A stretch of 5,247 nt of DNA, taken from assembly GCA_944392185.1 (NCBI GenBank), contig CALXVW010000019.1, positions 1 to 5,247 on the forward strand, given 5' to 3'. The stretch is from an uncultured Alphaproteobacteria bacterium (GTDB taxonomy: Bacteria; Pseudomonadota; Alphaproteobacteria; RF32; CAG-239). Position numbers and translations under genes: made by a program. A model generated the notes under the pieces. The model saw nothing but the letters and a program-made list of their open reading frames with translations, had not been told where the DNA came from and did not search any database. Positions 1 to 5,247 of the stretch are shown here, piece by piece (position 1 is the first letter of the stretch; each line of letters opens with the position of its first letter).

Positions 1-1
1 A

Positions 2-73
2 AATTGCAGCCAAGAACCCAGAGAAGACCGCCTTTTGGAAGAAGAAATTGCCACTGAACTGCTTAAAATATAA
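2..73 (+). CDS. Possible 3' end of an unidentified gene (partial)
   Basis: Reading from base 2 gives 23 codons ending at TAA 71-73. The peptide is acidic and ends in a helix-like EEEIATELLKI tail. The stop lies about 20 bases before the rpmG promoter, which would suit the end of an upstream co-oriented gene. The reading frame is not certain: the frame starting at base 3 is also open, to a TGA at 93-95, and gives a lysine-rich peptide, but that stop falls inside the -35 box of the rpmG promoter. Too little is present to name a family, and I do not recognise the product. Confidence 0.25.
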   Translation, partial: NCSQEPREDRLLEEEIATELLKI

Positions 74-89
74 ATATTTTGCAAAATAT
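74..89. repeat. Perfect 16-bp AT-rich palindrome upstream of the rpmG promoter
   Basis: ATATTTTGCAAAATAT is a perfect inverted repeat centred between bases 81 and 82. It ends two bases before the -35 hexamer at 92-97. Relative to the predicted transcription start it lies at about -52 to -37, where an UP element (RNA polymerase alpha-subunit contact) or an activator would bind. No T-run follows it, so it does not look like a terminator for the upstream gene. The symmetry is seen directly; any regulatory role is inferred. Confidence 0.45.
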
Positions 90-91
90 AG

Positions 92-119
92 TTGACAGCG
101 GCGCAAAAAACTGTATATT
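92..119 (+). promoter_or_regulatory. Sigma70-type promoter for rpmG
   Basis: The -35 hexamer TTGACA (92-97) is a perfect consensus match. The -10 hexamer TATATT (114-119) matches TATAAT at five of six positions. The spacer is 16 bases. Transcription should start near base 126, giving a leader of about 40 bases before the rpmG ATG. A near-consensus promoter fits the high expression expected of a ribosomal protein gene transcribed on its own. Confidence 0.75.
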
Positions 120-165
120 ACGCCTAAATGTTTTAAAATCTTAATATCAACAAGAGTATAAAAAA

Positions 166-333
166 ATGGCAAAAGCAGTAAAAGTTAAAGTTAAATTGGA
201 AAGTACCGCCGGTACAGGAACTTTTTATTTGGCTGAGAAGAATCCGAGAACTCATCCGGAAAAGTTGACTTTGAAAAAGTATGACAAGAAGTCTAAAAAA
301 CACGAAGAGTGCGTTGAGAAAAAGCTCAAGTAA
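166..333 (+). CDS. rpmG: 50S ribosomal protein L33
   Basis: A 55-residue basic protein of the bacterial L33 family, a small component of the large ribosomal subunit near the E site. The start MAKAVKVKVKLESTAGTGTF, the central YLAEKNPRTHPEKL and the following LKKYDKKSKKH match the L33 pattern (KI/VKL.STA.TG.FY...KNPRT..EKL.. .KYD...KH). Length is normal for the family. The CxxC pairs of the zinc-binding L33 form are absent; there is one cysteine, at residue 49, so this is the zinc-free form usual in proteobacteria. ATG 166 is preceded by a modest ribosome binding site, AAGAG at 152-156, nine bases upstream. The gene appears monocistronic: it has its own strong promoter and is closed by hairpin terminators before the convergent xerC. 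Confidence 0.96.
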   Translation: MAKAVKVKVKLESTAGTGTFYLAEKNPRTHPEKLTLKKYDKKSKKHEECVEKKLK

Positions 334-344
334 GAAAATAAATT

Positions 345-370
345 CCCGGCCAAGCGGCCGGGTTTTTTTT
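345..370 (+). terminator. Rho-independent terminator of rpmG (possibly bidirectional)
   Basis: CCCGGCC (345-351) and GGCCGGG (356-362) form a perfect 7-bp GC-rich stem around an AAGC loop. Eight T residues follow at 363-370, eleven bases after the rpmG stop codon. Read on the minus strand the same hairpin is followed by a T-rich stretch (AATTTATTTTCTTA), so it may also stop transcripts arriving from xerC. Confidence 0.92.
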
Positions 371-386
371 CAATTCTTTTACACCT

Positions 387-416
387 TTGCCAAGTGCTGT
401 GCTTGGCAATTTTTTT
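387..416 (+). terminator. Second, tandem rho-independent terminator before xerC
   Basis: TTGCCAAG (387-394) pairs perfectly with CTTGGCAA (402-409) around a 7-base loop. A run of T follows at 410-416. The T-run is on the plus-strand side, so it serves as a back-up terminator for rpmG transcripts. In the minus direction the hairpin lies 8 bases past the xerC stop, but the bases after it (AGGTGTAAAAG) are not T-rich, so it is a poor intrinsic terminator for xerC. Confidence 0.75.
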
Positions 417-417
417 G

Positions 418-1359
418 CTAGTCTTGCTCCAAGGGGTGAGCTTTGCGATACTCTTTTTGTAATGTTTCGATTTGGACATCGGTGTATCGCTGGGTGGTGG
501 AAAGGGACGCATGGCCCAGCAGCTCCTGAATGGTGCGTAAATCTGTCCCGTTTGCCAAAAGGTGAGTTGCAAAAGAGTGACGTAAGGCATGGGGAGTCAA
601 ATTGTCTGAAAGGCCCAAATATGCCCGTATCTTTTCTAAAGTTCGCTGTACAATCCGCGGGCTTAATCTCTCACCTCTTGCGCCTAAAAACAAAGCTTCG
701 CCGCTTTTGATATTGTAGGGGCAAGCCGCAAGGTAGGCAGCAATCTTTTCTTTAATCACCGGCAGAAGGGGAACAAGTCTTTCTTTGTTGCCTTTGCCTT
801 TGATTTTGAGGAAATCATTATGATTAATATCATCCAAGTTGAGTGACAGGGCTTCAGAAATTCGCAAACCACATCCGTATAATATTGTAAAAATGGCGAC
901 ATCTCTAAGACCCTGCCATTCTTTTTTGGAAAAATCTTTGGCAATATCCAATACATTAAATGCATCATATACATCTAAGGCACGGGGCAGAACCTTTGCC
1001 CGGCGAGGTGAGGATATGACTTCTATGGCCGGATTTTCAACTATATTGTTGCGGGCAAGCCAGTGGTAAAAGTTTTTTAAGGTTGAAAGCTCTCTTGCAA
1101 CCGAGCTTTTTTCGATATGGCGTGCGGCTCTGGAGCTTAAAAAAGCTCTGAACAACCGTATTTCAGCTTTTTGCAAATCTGCTAAAGTCGGCGTGTGGTC
1201 AAGATATTCCTGCGCAAATACAAAAAAACAAGATAAATCGCGGCAATAAGCATCCAGAGTATGAACAGAATAGCGTCTTTCATCGCGCAGCCAGGCTTGC
1301 CAGCGTTTGATGAGTTCAATAACCTCTTTGGAGGCGTTATATCTGATTTCTTGTTTCAT
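418..1359 (-). CDS. xerC: Site-specific tyrosine recombinase XerC
   Basis: A 313-residue tyrosine recombinase. With XerD, XerC resolves chromosome dimers at the dif site near the replication terminus. Residues about 10-110 form the N-terminal SAM-like (core-binding) domain, including the SVHTLDAYCRDL segment. Residues about 125-305 form the catalytic domain. All catalytic residues are visible: R166 (YGCGLRISEA), K189 (GKGNKERLVP), H257 and R260 (HALRHSFATH), H283 (LLGHASLSTTQ) and the nucleophile Y292 (RYTDV). The tail motif EYRKAHPL resembles the XerC C-terminus and, with the 'HALRHSFATHLL...IQELLGHASLSTTQ' wording, favours XerC over XerD. Length is close to the usual 300. An in-frame TAA lies two codons upstream of ATG 1357-1359, and the protein has no other methionine, so the start is well bounded. 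The Shine-Dalgarno-like TAAGG sits only one base from the ATG, which is unusually tight. The gene converges on rpmG and diverges from priA. Confidence 0.93.
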   Translation of the reverse strand: MKQEIRYNASKEVIELIKRWQAWLRDERRYSVHTLDAYCRDLSCFFVFAQEYLDHTPTLADLQKAEIRLFRAFLSSRAARHIEKSSVARELSTLKNFYHWLARNNIVENPAIEVISSPRRAKVLPRALDVYDAFNVLDIAKDFSKKEWQGLRDVAIFTILYGCGLRISEALSLNLDDINHNDFLKIKGKGNKERLVPLLPVIKEKIAAYLAACPYNIKSGEALFLGARGERLSPRIVQRTLEKIRAYLGLSDNLTPHALRHSFATHLLANGTDLRTIQELLGHASLSTTQRYTDVQIETLQKEYRKAHPLEQD

Positions 1360-1418
1360 ACCTTACATCATACTTTCTGAAAGTTAAGATAAGATTTATG
1401 GCGCTTTTTTGTGTGTAA

Positions 1419-1448
1419 ATTTTAAAGATGTTTGAGAAAAATCTTCAA
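1419..1448 (-). promoter_or_regulatory. Candidate xerC promoter
   Basis: On the minus strand TTGAAG (plus 1443-1448) matches the -35 consensus at four of six positions. TAAAAT (plus 1419-1424) matches the -10 consensus at five of six. The spacer is 18 bases. Predicted transcription start is near 1412, leaving a leader of about 50 bases before the xerC ATG. It overlaps the candidate priA promoter on the other strand. The region is AT-rich, so chance matches are likely. Confidence 0.3.
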
Positions 1449-1460
1449 GGCTGTTATGCT
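1432..1460 (+). promoter_or_regulatory. Candidate priA promoter with extended -10
   Basis: TTGAGA (1432-1437) matches the -35 consensus at five of six positions. TATGCT (1455-1460) matches the -10 at four of six and is preceded by TGT, forming an extended -10 (TGnTATGCT). The spacer is the optimal 17 bases. Transcription would start near 1467, just before the Shine-Dalgarno AAGGAG at 1469-1474. If real, this places the transcription start downstream of the earliest possible priA ATG at 1428. Confidence 0.45.
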
Positions 1461-1468
1461 CTTTTCTC

Positions 1469-1474
1469 AAGGAG
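1469..1474 (+). promoter_or_regulatory. Ribosome binding site deciding the priA start
   Basis: AAGGAG is the strongest Shine-Dalgarno match in the region. It lies one base before ATG 1476 and seven bases before an in-frame GTG at 1482. The spacing suits the GTG better, while the ATG is the commoner codon. Either choice excludes the longer reading from ATG 1428, which has no comparable site in front of it. Confidence 0.6.
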
Positions 1475-1475
1475 A

Positions 1476-3653
1476 ATGAGAGTGATTGTTGGGGTTTTAT
1501 TGCCACTGCCGTTTAATGAGCCGTTTGATTATCAAATCGACGGCGAGGCCGTGCCGGGCGAGTTGGTCAGAGTTTCTTTCGGCCGCGAGGTTTTGGTGGG
1601 GGCGGTTTGGAAACTCGGAAAATCTTCCAACTTAAATGAAGATAAAATAAAATTTGTCACCGAAAGAATCAATTTGCCTCCCTTAGAGCCTGAATTAATG
1701 AAATTTATTGATTTTGTGGCTTCTTATAATATGGCTTATTTGGGCTTGGTTCTGAAAATGGTGCTTTCTGTCAAAGGCGTATTTGAAGACCCCAAGATGA
1801 ATGTTCTCTATGAGCTTTCGGGCAAAACTTTGGCTGAGGCCAAGCTTAAAAACTCTGATGCCAGGTGGCGAGTGATTAAGCTTTTAGAGCCGATGCCTCT
1901 TAACCGGCGGGAGATTGCCTCAGGTGCCGGAGTGGGGCAGCCGGTTATCAAAACCTTGATTGATGCAGGTGTTTTGCAACCGGTGTTGGTTGAAGATAAA
2001 AGGCAATTCGGTATCCCAAATGTCAATTTCCAAAAAGTTAAATTAACGGGTGAACAACAAGCCGCAGCCGACGATTTGGTCCGCAAAATCGGGCAGGGGT
2101 TTAGGGTGACGCTTCTGAACGGCGTGACCGGTTCGGGCAAAACAGAGGTTTATTTCGAAGCCGTGGCCGAAGCCCTGCGCCAGGGGCGGCAAGTGCTTAT
2201 CACGGTGCCGGAAATCGGGCTTACCAGCCAATGGCTCGGACGTTTTGAAAAGCGCTTTGGCGTGAAACCGGCAAAATGGCACTCGGCTCTCGGTTCAAGA
2301 GAGAGAATCGACACCTGGAAAGCTGTTTGCCAAGGCCAGGCAAAAGTGGTGGTCGGCGCACGCTCGGCTTTATTCTTACCGTTTGCTGATTTGGGTTTGA
2401 TTGTGGTCGATGAAAGTCATGATCAATCCTTTAAGCAGGAGGATGTTGTCAACTATCAAGGGCGAGATATGGCGGTTGTACGTGCCAAGTTTGAGGAAAT
2501 TCCCGTCATCCTCTCAACAGCAACGCCTGATTTGGAAACGGTGGTGAATGTCGAGACCGGCAAATATGACGAGCTCAAGCTTAATAGCCGCTACGCCGAG
2601 GCGGTGTTGCCCGAAATTAAAATTATTGACCTTAAAGCAGACAAACCCTTGCGCGGATCTTGGGGCGTTTCTTGGCTGGCGCCGACTTTGGTGGAACAGA
2701 TTAAGGAAAATCTGGATAAGGGCGAACAGACAATGCTGTTTTTGAACCGCCGCGGCTATGCTCCGCTGGTGATTTGCCGTGATTGCGGGCACAGAATCCA
2801 ATGTCCAAACTGCACCGCTTGGCTGACCGAACATCGGCGCGCCAATAAGCTTGTTTGCCATCATTGCGGTTTTATGACCGAAATACCCGAGTGCTGTCCC
2901 GAGTGTCATTCCGAATCCGGCCTTACGGCTTGCGGTCCCGGAGTAGAGCGAGTGGCCGAAGAAATCAGATATCGGTTTCCTTTAGCGAGAGTGCGTGTGC
3001 TCTCAAGCGATTTTACCACGAATTTTCAGGAAATTTACAAGGTTATCAAAGAAACCGAGGACGGTGATGTGGATATCCTTATCGGAACTCAAATCTTGGC
3101 CAAAGGTCACCATTTTCCGGCTCTGACATTGGTGGGAATCGTTGATGCCGATTTGGGTCTGATGGGGAGCGATTTGCGCGCCTCCGAGAGAACTTATCAG
3201 CTTCTTTCTCAGGTCTCCGGGCGTGCCGGGCGCGGTGAAAAAAAAGGTACTGTTTATGTGCAGACTTTGTACCCGGAAAATGCCGTTTTGCAGGCTTTGG
3301 TAAAAGGTGATGCCTCGGAATTTCTTAATTTGGAAAAGAAAACCAGAAAAATATTGAAAATGCCGCCGTTTGGAAAATTGGCCGCCGTTATCGTTTCTGG
3401 GGCGAATCCCGGAGAAACGGAAAGAGTGGCTCAATGGCTCGGACAGGCCGCGTTTAATGATACGAATATATCCACACTCGGGCCGGCTCCGGCGCCTATT
3501 TTTATGCTACGCAATAAATATCGGTATCGGCTGTTGCTTAAAACTGCCAGAAATATACCAATTCAAGCGGTTTTGAAACAATGGTTGGCTAAGGTAAAAA
3601 TCCCTTCTAACGTCCGTGTGGAGGTGGATATTGACCCGTATTCTTTCTTCTGA
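1476..3653 (+). CDS. priA: Primosomal protein N' (replication restart helicase PriA)
   Basis: PriA is a superfamily 2 3'-5' DNA helicase that recognises stalled or collapsed forks and reloads the replisome. From ATG 1476 the protein has 725 residues, close to E. coli PriA (about 730). The start RVIVGVLLPLPFNEPFDY matches the N-terminal 3'-DNA-binding domain. Helicase motifs in order: Walker A GVTGSGKT (216-223), DExH box DESH (312-315), STATP (347-351), GTQILAKGHHFP (537-548) and QVSGRAGR (579-586). Eight cysteines (434, 437, 443, 446, 461, 464, 474, 477) sit as four CxxC pairs between the helicase lobes, the two-zinc module that defines PriA. The C-terminal domain ends in VDIDPYSFF, like the V.DVDP tail of the family. 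ATG 1428 would add 16 residues of no family likeness and lies upstream of the likely promoter, so I prefer 1476; GTG 1482 is also possible. The usual DEEH appears here as DESH, still within the DExH consensus. The gene is divergent from xerC and upstream of atpH. Confidence 0.96.
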   Translation: MRVIVGVLLPLPFNEPFDYQIDGEAVPGELVRVSFGREVLVGAVWKLGKSSNLNEDKIKFVTERINLPPLEPELMKFIDFVASYNMAYLGLVLKMVLSVKGVFEDPKMNVLYELSGKTLAEAKLKNSDARWRVIKLLEPMPLNRREIASGAGVGQPVIKTLIDAGVLQPVLVEDKRQFGIPNVNFQKVKLTGEQQAAADDLVRKIGQGFRVTLLNGVTGSGKTEVYFEAVAEALRQGRQVLITVPEIGLTSQWLGRFEKRFGVKPAKWHSALGSRERIDTWKAVCQGQAKVVVGARSALFLPFADLGLIVVDESHDQSFKQEDVVNYQGRDMAVVRAKFEEIPVILSTATPDLETVVNVETGKYDELKLNSRYAEAVLPEIKIIDLKADKPLRGSWGVSWLAPTLVEQIKENLDKGEQTMLFLNRRGYAPLVICRDCGHRIQCPNCTAWLTEHRRANKLVCHHCGFMTEIPECCPECHSESGLTACGPGVERVAEEIRYRFPLARVRVLSSDFTTNFQEIYKVIKETEDGDVDILIGTQILAKGHHFPALTLVGIVDADLGLMGSDLRASERTYQLLSQVSGRAGRGEKKGTVYVQTLYPENAVLQALVKGDASEFLNLEKKTRKILKMPPFGKLAAVIVSGANPGETERVAQWLGQAAFNDTNISTLGPAPAPIFMLRNKYRYRLLLKTARNIPIQAVLKQWLAKVKIPSNVRVEVDIDPYSFF

Positions 3654-3767
3654 TTTTCAAAAAAATTAGGGGAAAATAGATTTTTACGGTGAATGAAATT
3701 ATATTAATAAAAAAGAAACTAATTGGCGTATAAGATAAGCTCAGTTTGGAATCGAAAGACTAAAGAC
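3654..3767. other. AT-rich priA-atpH spacer
   Basis: This 114-base spacer holds no clear gene. A TATATT box at 3700-3705 matches the -10 consensus at five of six positions, but no good -35 lies 16-18 bases upstream (TAGATT at 3677-3682 is poor). A weak AT-only inverted repeat (ATTTTC 3653-3658, GAAAAT 3672-3677) is followed by five T at 3681-3685. It is too weak to call a terminator with confidence. Whether the atp genes have their own promoter here or are partly read through from priA cannot be settled from sequence. Confidence 0.35.
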
Positions 3768-4322
3768 GTGAAGAAAATTTCAAAAACAAAAATAGCTGTT
3801 ACTTATGCTACGGCACTCTTGGATGCGGCTTTGCAAAAGAAAAGCGCGGCCAAAGTGTTTGTCGATGTTTTGACTTTGCGCGAGGCAGCCGGCAAAGATG
3901 CAGAGTTTGCCAAATATATGGTTTGTCCGCTGTGGAAAGATGAAGATAAACTCTCCGTTTTGACGCAAGTGGCTAAAAAGTTGAAGCTTTCTGATGAAAC
4001 CTTGCGGTGTTTGGATGTTGTCTACCAGAACCGTCGTTTTGGGGATTTGTTGTCGATTTTGGATGAGTTCGTGCATCTGTATTATCGGCACAATAATGTT
4101 GCCGAGGTTGAGGTTGAAAGTGTGAAAAAACTTTCCTCCGCTCAAGATAAAAAACTTGTCGGCGTTTTGGAAAAACTTCTGGGGCAAAAAGTAACGGTTA
4201 CTTATAAAATTTGTCCTGAGCTGATTGGCGGACTTAAGGTTCGTTTTGGCTCGGAAATGTTTGACGATACGGTGGCTGCAAAGCTTAGCCGTCTGGAAAT
4301 TATGATGAAAGGTGAAGAATAA
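3768..4322 (+). CDS. atpH: F1Fo ATP synthase subunit delta (OSCP)
   Basis: The delta subunit links the F1 catalytic head to the b-subunit stalk of the ATP synthase. From GTG 3768 it has 184 residues, the usual length. The N-terminal helical domain opens with VTYATALLDAALQKK, the counterpart of the family's 'YA.ALF..A' start. The C-terminal signature ELIGGLKVRFGSEMFDDTVAAKL (151-173), with the LIGG core, is diagnostic of delta/OSCP. C149 occupies a position usually held by D/E/N/Q/K. The start is uncertain because no ATG is available. TTG 3723 would extend the protein to 199 residues with a tail unlike the family, while GTG 3768 puts the first conserved helix at the normal distance from the N-terminus. 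Neither has a strong ribosome binding site; GAAAGA at 3754-3759 is the best for GTG. The stop overlaps the atpA start by one base, so the two are translated from one message. Confidence 0.9.
   Translation: MKKISKTKIAVTYATALLDAALQKKSAAKVFVDVLTLREAAGKDAEFAKYMVCPLWKDEDKLSVLTQVAKKLKLSDETLRCLDVVYQNRRFGDLLSILDEFVHLYYRHNNVAEVEVESVKKLSSAQDKKLVGVLEKLLGQKVTVTYKICPELIGGLKVRFGSEMFDDTVAAKLSRLEIMMKGEE
4308..4314 (+). promoter_or_regulatory. Ribosome binding site of atpA inside atpH
   Basis: AAAGGTG lies in the last codons of atpH, seven bases before the atpA ATG. The TAATG stop-start overlap (4320-4324) suggests translational coupling, so that delta and alpha are made from the same ribosome traffic. Confidence 0.6.
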
Positions 4323-5247
4323 TGTCGGTATCTGCCAGTGAAATATCTTCCATTATCAAAGACAAAATCGCCAACTCTAAAATGGAGGTCGATGTCTCTC
4401 AAGTCGGACAGGTGTTGTCTGTCGGGGACGGTATTGCCCGCGTTTATGGTTTGGATAAGGTTCAGGCCGGTGAGTTGGTGGAGTTTGAAAGCGGGGTTAA
4501 GGGAATGGCTCTTAACCTGGAAGAGGATAATGTCGGCGTGGTTATCTTCGGCTCTGACCAAGAGATTAAAGAAGGTGATATGGTTAAACGTACCGACCAA
4601 ATCGTTAGTGTGCCGGTTGGTAAGGAATTGCTTGGCCGTGTGGTTGATGCTTTGGGCGAGCCGATTGACGGTTTGGGGCCGATTAAAGCCAAAGAGTTTT
4701 CCCGTTCCGAGGTGAAGGCGCCCGGTATTATTCCCAGGCGCTCCGTGCATGAGCCGATGCAGACCGGTTTGAAAGTGGTTGACTCCCTTATTCCTATCGG
4801 AAGAGGACAACGTGAGCTTATTATCGGTGACAGACAGACCGGTAAAACAGCTATCATTCTTGATACGATTATCAATCAAAAGAAAATTAATGATGCGGCA
4901 AAATCTGAGAAAGACAAACTCTATTGTGTATATGTTGCCGTAGGTCAAAAACGTTCTACCGTGGCCCAGGTGGTTAAAACACTCAAGGACTATGGGGCAA
5001 TGGATTATACCATCGTGGTGGCGGCAACAGCTTCTGACCCCGCTCCGATGCAGTATATTGCACCATATTCCGGCTGCGCTATGGGGGAATATTTCCGTGA
5101 TAACGGTATGCACGCCGTTATCTTTTATGATGACTTATCCAAGCAGGCGACGGCTTATCGCCAGATGTCTTTGCTGCTCCGCCGTCCACCAGGACGTGAG
5201 GCTTATCCGGGTGATGTGTTCTATTTGCACTCTCGTTTGTTGGAGCG
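4322..5247 (+). CDS. atpA: F1Fo ATP synthase subunit alpha (5' part, cut by window end)
   Basis: The alpha subunit forms the alpha3-beta3 hexamer of F1, carries the non-catalytic nucleotide sites and helps shape the catalytic ones. The window holds the first 308 codons of a protein normally about 510 long. Residues about 25-92 are the N-terminal beta-barrel (VGQVLSVGDGIARVYGLDKVQAGELVEF). The nucleotide-binding domain carries the Walker A GDRQTGKT (169-176, with K175) and Walker B AVIFYDD (265-271), followed by the highly conserved SLLLRRPPGREAYPGDVFYLHSRLLE (283-308). The ATP synthase alpha arginine finger and the C-terminal helical domain lie beyond the window. ATG 4322 overlaps the atpH stop by one base and has AAAGGTG seven bases upstream. 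The reading frame is intact to the last base. The order atpH-atpA is the start of the F1 operon. Confidence 0.97.
   Translation, partial: MSVSASEISSIIKDKIANSKMEVDVSQVGQVLSVGDGIARVYGLDKVQAGELVEFESGVKGMALNLEEDNVGVVIFGSDQEIKEGDMVKRTDQIVSVPVGKELLGRVVDALGEPIDGLGPIKAKEFSRSEVKAPGIIPRRSVHEPMQTGLKVVDSLIPIGRGQRELIIGDRQTGKTAIILDTIINQKKINDAAKSEKDKLYCVYVAVGQKRSTVAQVVKTLKDYGAMDYTIVVAATASDPAPMQYIAPYSGCAMGEYFRDNGMHAVIFYDDLSKQATAYRQMSLLLRRPPGREAYPGDVFYLHSRLLE

Noticed and set aside
101..129. dif-like sequence near xerC (TGTATATTA core)
   Set aside because: The TGTATA core and an AT-rich right side recall the XerC/XerD dif site, but the flanking arms need insertions to align and lack the expected inverted symmetry. 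The core is better explained as the -10 box of the rpmG promoter.
252..590. Minus-strand frame crossing rpmG and both terminators
   Set aside because: It runs antisense through rpmG and two hairpins and has no family likeness.
387..1069. Plus-strand open frames opposite xerC (387-710 and 839-1069)
   Set aside because: They lie antisense to the catalytic domain of xerC. The first begins inside the second terminator hairpin, and neither resembles a known protein.
1428..1475. N-terminal extension of PriA from ATG 1428
   Set aside because: The 16 extra residues do not resemble PriA, the ATG lacks a good ribosome binding site, and the likely promoter lies downstream of it.
3653..3685. Possible priA terminator
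   Set aside because: The stem is six A/T-rich pairs with a 13-base loop and only five T residues a few bases later. It is too unstable to be a convincing intrinsic terminator.
4202..5113. Long minus-strand open frame of 303 codons opposite atpH/atpA
   Set aside because: It is antisense to the strongly supported atpA frame, gives a protein rich in His, Asn and Ser with no recognisable motif, and starts inside atpA without a promoter or ribosome binding site. It is a product of atpA codon bias.

Overview
The window looks like a chromosomal housekeeping segment of an alphaproteobacterium with moderate-to-low GC and many A/T-rich codons. Three things point there. The L33 protein has the proteobacterial zinc-free form. 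XerC and PriA resemble alphaproteobacterial versions. The F1 ATP synthase genes start at atpH directly after priA rather than after the Fo genes, and this split F1 locus is typical of Alphaproteobacteria. Genus and species cannot be told from the sequence by eye.

Layout: positions 1-73 may hold the last codons of an unidentified plus-strand gene. A strong sigma70-type promoter (92-119), with a perfect 16-bp AT-rich palindrome just upstream, drives rpmG (ribosomal protein L33, 166-333). Two rho-independent hairpins follow (345-370 and 387-416). Convergent on the minus strand is xerC (418-1359), a tyrosine recombinase with all catalytic residues. A short divergent control region (1360-1475) separates xerC from priA (about 1476-3653, plus strand), the replication-restart helicase. 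After a 114-base AT-rich gap come atpH (3768-4322) and atpA (from 4322, cut by the window end). These overlap by one base and begin the F1 ATP synthase operon, which probably continues with atpG, atpD and atpC outside the window.

The genes do not form one pathway. rpmG serves translation. xerC and priA both serve chromosome maintenance, in dimer resolution and restart of collapsed forks, and share a divergent promoter region. atpH and atpA build the F1 sector. The only clear operon in view is atpHA.

I found no undescribed system, mobile element, CRISPR array, tRNA or rRNA. The points worth a second look are regulatory: the palindrome beside the rpmG promoter, the tandem terminators, a likely priA promoter lying inside the longest priA reading frame (which argues for a shorter PriA), overlapping divergent promoters for xerC and priA, and the non-ATG start of atpH.
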